From NCBI GenBank assembly GCA_025981645.1, contig JAICXH010000024.1, forward strand, positions 1 through 32,045: 32,045 nucleotides of DNA, in the 5' to 3' direction. The notes beneath the pieces are model-generated. The model made no database searches. It was not told the origin of the DNA and saw only the letters and a list, made by a program, of their open reading frames with translations. Positions 28,603 through 32,045 of this stretch are shown here, in pieces. The translations under genes were made by a program, and so were the position numbers. The DNA is from Burkholderiales bacterium (lineage in GTDB: Bacteria > Pseudomonadota > Gammaproteobacteria > Burkholderiales > Casimicrobiaceae). Numbering within the stretch: position 1 is the first letter of the stretch; each line of letters opens with the position of its first letter.

Positions 28603-28749
28603 GCTCGTACACCTCGGGTCGCACCGGCGGCCGGATGTCGCCGGTGAGGAACGAATCGTAGCAGGGGCGTGCCCAACGAACCGGGGGACGGGAAAGGCCG
28701 GTTACGGATCCCGTCCGGACTCGAATCGACCTGACGGAGGCACTCGATC

Positions 28750-29262
28750 ATGCGTCGACGACTCTTCTTCGTGATGCCGGACCTCCCGAGCGCACGCAGG
28801 ATGATGGATGACCTCCTGCTCGCCCGCGTGGACGAACGCCATATCCACGTCCTTGCGCGACGCGGGACCTCGATGATGGGCCTGCACGAGGCGAACCTGC
28901 TGCAGAAATCCGACGTCGTTCACGGCGCGCAGCTTGGACTCGGGATCGGCGCCGTCCTCGGCGTCGCGGTCGGCATCGCGCTGGTGACGACGCTGGTGCC
29001 CGACGAGCAGTGGCAGATCGTGACGGTGCTCGGCGCTGCCATCGTCGGCGCGCTGTTCGGGACATGGGTGTCGAGCATGGTCGGCAGCTCGACGCCGAAC
29101 TCGCGCCTGCGCCAGTTCGGCCCGGCGATCGACGCCGGTCGCATCCTCGTGATGGCCGACGTTCCCGATCACCGCTTGAACGAGGTCCGTGATCGGATGC
29201 GCGGGCGCCACCCCGAAGCCGAAGATCGCGGGATCGACCCGCACATCCCCGCGTTCCCCTAA
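28750..29262 (+). CDS. DUF1269-like small membrane protein
   Basis: A 170-residue protein of unknown function resembling DUF1269-type proteins. The N-terminal RRLFFVMPDLPSARRMMDDLLLARVDERHIHVLARRG is a compact soluble region. Two Gly-rich membrane segments follow (about 60-82, LGLGIGAVLGVAVGIALVTTLV, and 90-113, IVTVLGAAIVGALFGTWVSSMVG), then a soluble tail with ILVMADVPDHRLNEVRDRM. The Gly spacing suggests glycine-zipper packing. GGAGG (28736-28740) lies 9 bases before the ATG. Related proteins are often stress-associated, but no role can be given. It is divergent from the transporter locus and convergent with the GST gene. Confidence 0.8.
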   Translation: MRRRLFFVMPDLPSARRMMDDLLLARVDERHIHVLARRGTSMMGLHEANLLQKSDVVHGAQLGLGIGAVLGVAVGIALVTTLVPDEQWQIVTVLGAAIVGALFGTWVSSMVGSSTPNSRLRQFGPAIDAGRILVMADVPDHRLNEVRDRMRGRHPEAEDRGIDPHIPAFP

Positions 29263-29278
29263 TACACCGTACGCCGGA

Positions 29279-29995
29279 CTAGCGGTCGAGCTCGGGATAG
29301 TGGCGAAAGATGCCGTCCTCGCTGTGCGGAACGCGCCGTTCCGACGCGAGATAGGCGGCGACCCGCGGCCGTGATGCGACCTCGGCATGCAACCGCCCGA
29401 GGCCCGACACGCGGCGCGCGATGCGCCGCATCGCCTGCGGGAACGCGTAGCGCAGGCCGTCGATCACCTGGAACATCGACAGATCGACGTAGGTGAGGCT
29501 GCCCCCGACGAGATGGCGCGGGCCGCGCGGGTTGGCGGCAAGCACGCGCTCGAAGTAGCCGAGGTACTTGGGCAGTCGCTCGTCGACGAAGTGGCGCGCG
29601 CGGCGGCGCGCCTCCGAGCGCTGATCCGCGTAGTAGAGCGACGACGCGATCGGGTGATGCGTGTCGTGCACCTCGGCGATGAGGTCGGCGACGGTGAGTT
29701 GAAGCTGGTGGGTCCACAGGCGCCCGGCGTCGGACCGCGGCGCGAGTCCGTGTCGCTCGCCGAGAAAGAGCAGGATGTTCGCGGTCTGGCCGACGATGCG
29801 CGTGCCCGCTTTCAGGAACGGGGGTGCGAACGGCGCGTGCACCTCGCCGTGCGACGCGAGCAGACTCTGCATCCGCGCGACGCCGCCCGCGCCGCGCGCG
29901 ACGTCGACGTACGGTATGGAGGCGGCCTCGAGCGCGAGGCGCACGAATTCGCCGCGCCCCTGGATGCCCGGCCAGTAATGGAGCTCGTAGCGCAC
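29279..29995 (-). CDS. glutathione S-transferase family protein
   Basis: A 238-residue cytosolic protein. The N-terminal thioredoxin-like domain begins YELHYWPGIQGRGEFVRLALE, with a Tyr at the position of the catalytic residue of alpha/mu/pi/sigma-type enzymes. FLKAGTRIVGQTANILLFLGERHGL carries the glutathione-contacting turn. The helical C-terminal domain contains LTYVDLSMFQVIDGLRYAFP, with the conserved Asp of the N-capping box. The start is GTG at 29995, four bases after the dnaJ stop, so it is probably the last gene of a dnaK-dnaJ-gst transcript. The substrate is unknown. Confidence 0.9.
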   Translation of the reverse strand: MRYELHYWPGIQGRGEFVRLALEAASIPYVDVARGAGGVARMQSLLASHGEVHAPFAPPFLKAGTRIVGQTANILLFLGERHGLAPRSDAGRLWTHQLQLTVADLIAEVHDTHHPIASSLYYADQRSEARRRARHFVDERLPKYLGYFERVLAANPRGPRHLVGGSLTYVDLSMFQVIDGLRYAFPQAMRRIARRVSGLGRLHAEVASRPRVAAYLASERRVPHSEDGIFRHYPELDR

Positions 29996-29999
29996 GTTC

Positions 30000-31136
30000 T
30001 CAGGAGCCGAAGAAGTCGCGGACCTTCTCGAAGAACGAGCGTGCGCGAGGGCTGTGTTCTCCGGGATCCTCCTGGTTGATCGCCTCGAACTCGCGCAGGA
30101 TCTCCTTCTGGCGCGCGGTCAGCTTGACCGGCGTTTCCAGAGCGACGTGGCAGTAGAGGTCTCCGGTCACCGAACCGCGCACCGGACGGATGCCCTTGTT
30201 GCGCAGCCTGAACACCTGTCCGGTCTGCGTTTCGGGGGGGATCTTGAGACGTGCGTGCCCGTCGAGCGTCGGGATCTCGAGTTCACCGCCCATTGCCGCA
30301 GTGGCGAAGCTGATCGGCATCTCGCAGTGAAGATCCGCGCCGTCACGCTGAAACACCTGATGCGGCTTGAGGCTGACGACGACGTAGAGATCGCCGGGCG
30401 GTCCTCCGTTGGTCCCTGCCTCGCCCTCGCCGGTGAGGCGCACGCGGTCGTCCTGGTCGACCCCCGCAGGGATCTTGACTGACAGCGTCTTGTGGGTCTT
30501 GATGCGCCCGGCGCCCTGGCAGGTCGCACAGGGGTCCGCGACGATCTTGCCGGTGCCATGGCATTGCGGGCAGGTCTGCTGGATCGAGAAGAATCCCTGC
30601 GAGACACGCACCTCGCCGCGTCCGTGGCAGGCCGGACAGGTCTGCGGGCGCGTCCCCGCTTTCGCGCCACTGCCGTGGCAGGTCGCGCAGGCTTCGAGGG
30701 TCGGGATGCGGATCTTGATCTCGGCGCCCCGCGCGGCCTCTTCGAGCGAGAGCTCGAGGTTGTAACGCAGGTCGGCGCCGCGATAGACACCGTTCCCACG
30801 CCCGCCGCGCGACTGGCCGAAGATCTCGCCGAAGATGTCGCCGAAGGCGTCGGCGAAACCGCCGAATCCCTCCGCACCACGGGCCCCGGCTGCGCCGAAA
30901 CCCATCGACGGATCGACACCCGCGTGGCCGAACTGGTCGTACGCCGCCCGCTTGCGCGAGTCGGTGAGGACCTCGTAGGCCTCCTTCGCTTCCTTGAACT
31001 TCTCCTCGGCGTGATGATCATCCGGATTTCGATCCGGATGATATTTCATCGCGAGCTTGCGATAGGACTTCTTGATTTCGTCTTCGCCAGCGTCTCGATT
31101 GACGCCGAGGACGGTGTAATAGTCGCGTTTAGCCAT
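30000..31136 (-). CDS. dnaJ: chaperone protein DnaJ
   Basis: The co-chaperone that delivers unfolded proteins to DnaK and stimulates its ATPase. The 378-residue protein has a J domain (1-70) with His33-Pro34-Asp35, a Gly/Phe-rich region (about 75-115), and four zinc-finger repeats: CATCHGSG (Cys150/153), CPACHGRG (167/170), CPQCHGTG (189/192) and CATCQGAG (203/206). C-terminal substrate-binding domains follow. ATG 31136 gives the invariant start [13 protein letters not shown] longer reading to 31163 is unlikely. Length and motifs are those of class I DnaJ. Confidence 0.98.
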   Translation of the reverse strand: MAKRDYYTVLGVNRDAGEDEIKKSYRKLAMKYHPDRNPDDHHAEEKFKEAKEAYEVLTDSRKRAAYDQFGHAGVDPSMGFGAAGARGAEGFGGFADAFGDIFGEIFGQSRGGRGNGVYRGADLRYNLELSLEEAARGAEIKIRIPTLEACATCHGSGAKAGTRPQTCPACHGRGEVRVSQGFFSIQQTCPQCHGTGKIVADPCATCQGAGRIKTHKTLSVKIPAGVDQDDRVRLTGEGEAGTNGGPPGDLYVVVSLKPHQVFQRDGADLHCEMPISFATAAMGGELEIPTLDGHARLKIPPETQTGQVFRLRNKGIRPVRGSVTGDLYCHVALETPVKLTARQKEILREFEAINQEDPGEHSPRARSFFEKVRDFFGS

Positions 31137-31202
31137 AGACGCCTGGGCGCATCCCCTCGCCACGTTTCCGCATACCGAAACGCCTGCACGAATGCCGGCA
31201 GC

Positions 31203-31230
31203 GCCGCGTCGCGGGACGGCGCGACGCGGC
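31203..31230 (-). promoter_or_regulatory. 11-bp hairpin between dnaK and dnaJ
   Basis: GCCGCGTCGCG (31203-31213) and CGCGACGCGGC (31220-31230) pair perfectly around a 6-base loop, within the 107-base dnaK-dnaJ gap. There is no T-tract in the minus direction. It may stabilise the dnaK mRNA end or attenuate reading into dnaJ, giving the usual DnaK excess. Nothing else is recognisable in the gap. Confidence 0.6.
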
Positions 31231-31243
31231 TACGTGCGGTCCG

Positions 31244-32045
31244 CTACTTGCGGTCCTTGACTTCCGTGTACTCGGCGTCGACGACTTTCTCTTCGCCGGC
31301 CGTGCCCGCGTCACCCGACGAACCGGCGCCCCCGGCGGACCCGCCCTGCCCAGCCTGCGACTGCGCCTGCGACTGCGCGTACATCGCCTCGCCGAGCTTC
31401 TGCGAAGCGGTACCGAGCGACTCGGCCTTCGCCTCCAGCGCTTCCTTCGTCGCGTCCTTGTCCTTCAGGAGCTCTTCGGCATCCTTCAGCGCCGACTCGA
31501 TCGCACCCTTCTGGCTCGCTTCGACTTTGTCGCCGAATTCGGTCAGCGACTTCTTCACGCTGTGGACGAGCGCGTCGAGGCCGTTCCTCGCCTGCACGAC
31601 CTCCATCAGCTTGCGGTCCTCGTCGGCGTGCGCTTCAGCGTCCTTCACCATCCGCTGGATCTCGTCCTCGGACAGGCCCGAGTTCGCCTTGATGGTGATC
31701 TTGTTCTCCTTGCCGGTCGCCTTGTCCTTCGCCGACACGTGGAGGATGCCGTTGGCGTCGATGTCGAAGGTGACCTCGATCTGCGGCAAGCCGCGAGGTG
31801 CGGGCGGAATCCCTTCGAGGTTGAACTGACCGAGGCTCTTGTTGCCGCTCGCGCGCTCGCGTTCTCCCTGCAGCACGTGGATCGTCACCGCGCCCTGGTT
31901 GTCGTCGGCGGTCGAAAATACCTGCTGCGCCTTGGTCGGAATCGTCGTGTTCTTCTGGATGAGCTTGGTCATCACGCCACCCAGCGTCTCGATGCCGAGC
32001 GAGAGCGGCGTGACATCCAGCAGCAGCACGTCCTTCACGTCGCCC
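31244..32045 (-). CDS. dnaK: chaperone protein DnaK, 3' part (cut by window end)
   Basis: The C-terminal 266 residues of the Hsp70 chaperone; the 5' part lies beyond the window. The visible part starts [20 protein letters not shown], the linker between the ATPase and substrate-binding domains. The beta-sandwich follows ([50 protein letters not shown]), then the helical lid and a Gly/Gln/Ser-rich tail ending [13 protein letters not shown], close to the E. coli end. It reads into dnaJ. Confidence 0.98.
   Translation of the reverse strand, partial: GDVKDVLLLDVTPLSLGIETLGGVMTKLIQKNTTIPTKAQQVFSTADDNQGAVTIHVLQGERERASGNKSLGQFNLEGIPPAPRGLPQIEVTFDIDANGILHVSAKDKATGKENKITIKANSGLSEDEIQRMVKDAEAHADEDRKLMEVVQARNGLDALVHSVKKSLTEFGDKVEASQKGAIESALKDAEELLKDKDATKEALEAKAESLGTASQKLGEAMYAQSQAQSQAGQGGSAGGAGSSGDAGTAGEEKVVDAEYTEVKDRK

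Noticed and set aside
27037-28647. 536-codon plus-strand frame opposite the MobA-like and binding-protein genes
   Set aside because: Antisense to two genes with signal peptide or nucleotide-binding motifs, and it has no features of its own.
28690-28735. Possible tRNA-like TCGAATC segment
   Set aside because: No cloverleaf arms or acceptor stem could be fitted around it.
30492-31829. 445-codon plus-strand frame opposite dnaJ and dnaK
   Set aside because: Antisense to two unmistakable chaperone genes.

Overview
The window is GC-rich chromosomal DNA from a proteobacterium, most likely a betaproteobacterium. The reasons are the order queA, tgt, yajC, secD, secF; an acetyl-CoA synthetase of betaproteobacterial type; a branched-chain-amino-acid-type (HAAT) ABC transporter; PEP-CTERM surface-protein sorting; and the dnaK-dnaJ pair. 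Nearly all of it is ordinary chromosomal coding sequence. I see no phage, IS element, CRISPR array, rRNA or tRNA.

Left part (1-5070), cell surface: a PEP-CTERM protein with a poly-serine linker sits behind a textbook sigma-54 (-24/-12) promoter. A strong hairpin terminator follows, then a polytopic membrane methyltransferase-like protein (ICMT/PEMT type). On the minus strand is a secreted subtilisin-like (S8) protease with three tandem Ig-like domains. Its leader carries a class I cyclic-di-GMP (GEMM-I) riboswitch, the most informative regulatory element in the window.

Middle (5071-15046), plus strand: queA and tgt (queuosine tRNA modification) are separated by a gene for an unrecognised secreted protein. 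After them come yajC-secD-secF (protein export), a CPA-type cation/proton antiporter-like protein with an Asn-Asn pair where Asp is usual, a YbdK-type carboxylate-amine ligase, and a DedA membrane protein. Several AT-rich dyads sit at gene ends in this stretch.

Centre (15047-21980): a fold-back element of about 217 bp with long imperfect inverted repeats fills the gap between dedA and purB. Next come purB (minus), a secreted cupredoxin (plus), acs (minus), and a membrane GGDEF-EAL protein (plus) with intact catalytic and inhibitory motifs. That protein is a possible local source or sink of cyclic-di-GMP.

Right part (21981-32045), mostly minus strand: a HAAT ABC transporter locus reads substrate-binding protein, MobA/MocA-like nucleotidyltransferase, second substrate-binding protein, livH, livM, livG, livF, with 4-base stop/start overlaps from livH to livF. 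A DUF1269-like membrane protein (plus) and a glutathione S-transferase follow. The window ends with dnaJ and the 3' part of dnaK. Compact GC hairpins lie between livJ and livH and between dnaK and dnaJ, where unequal expression is expected.

The working theme I infer for the accessory part is surface and biofilm biology: sigma-54-controlled PEP-CTERM export, a cyclic-di-GMP-sensed exoprotease, and a cyclic-di-GMP enzyme. The rest is housekeeping.
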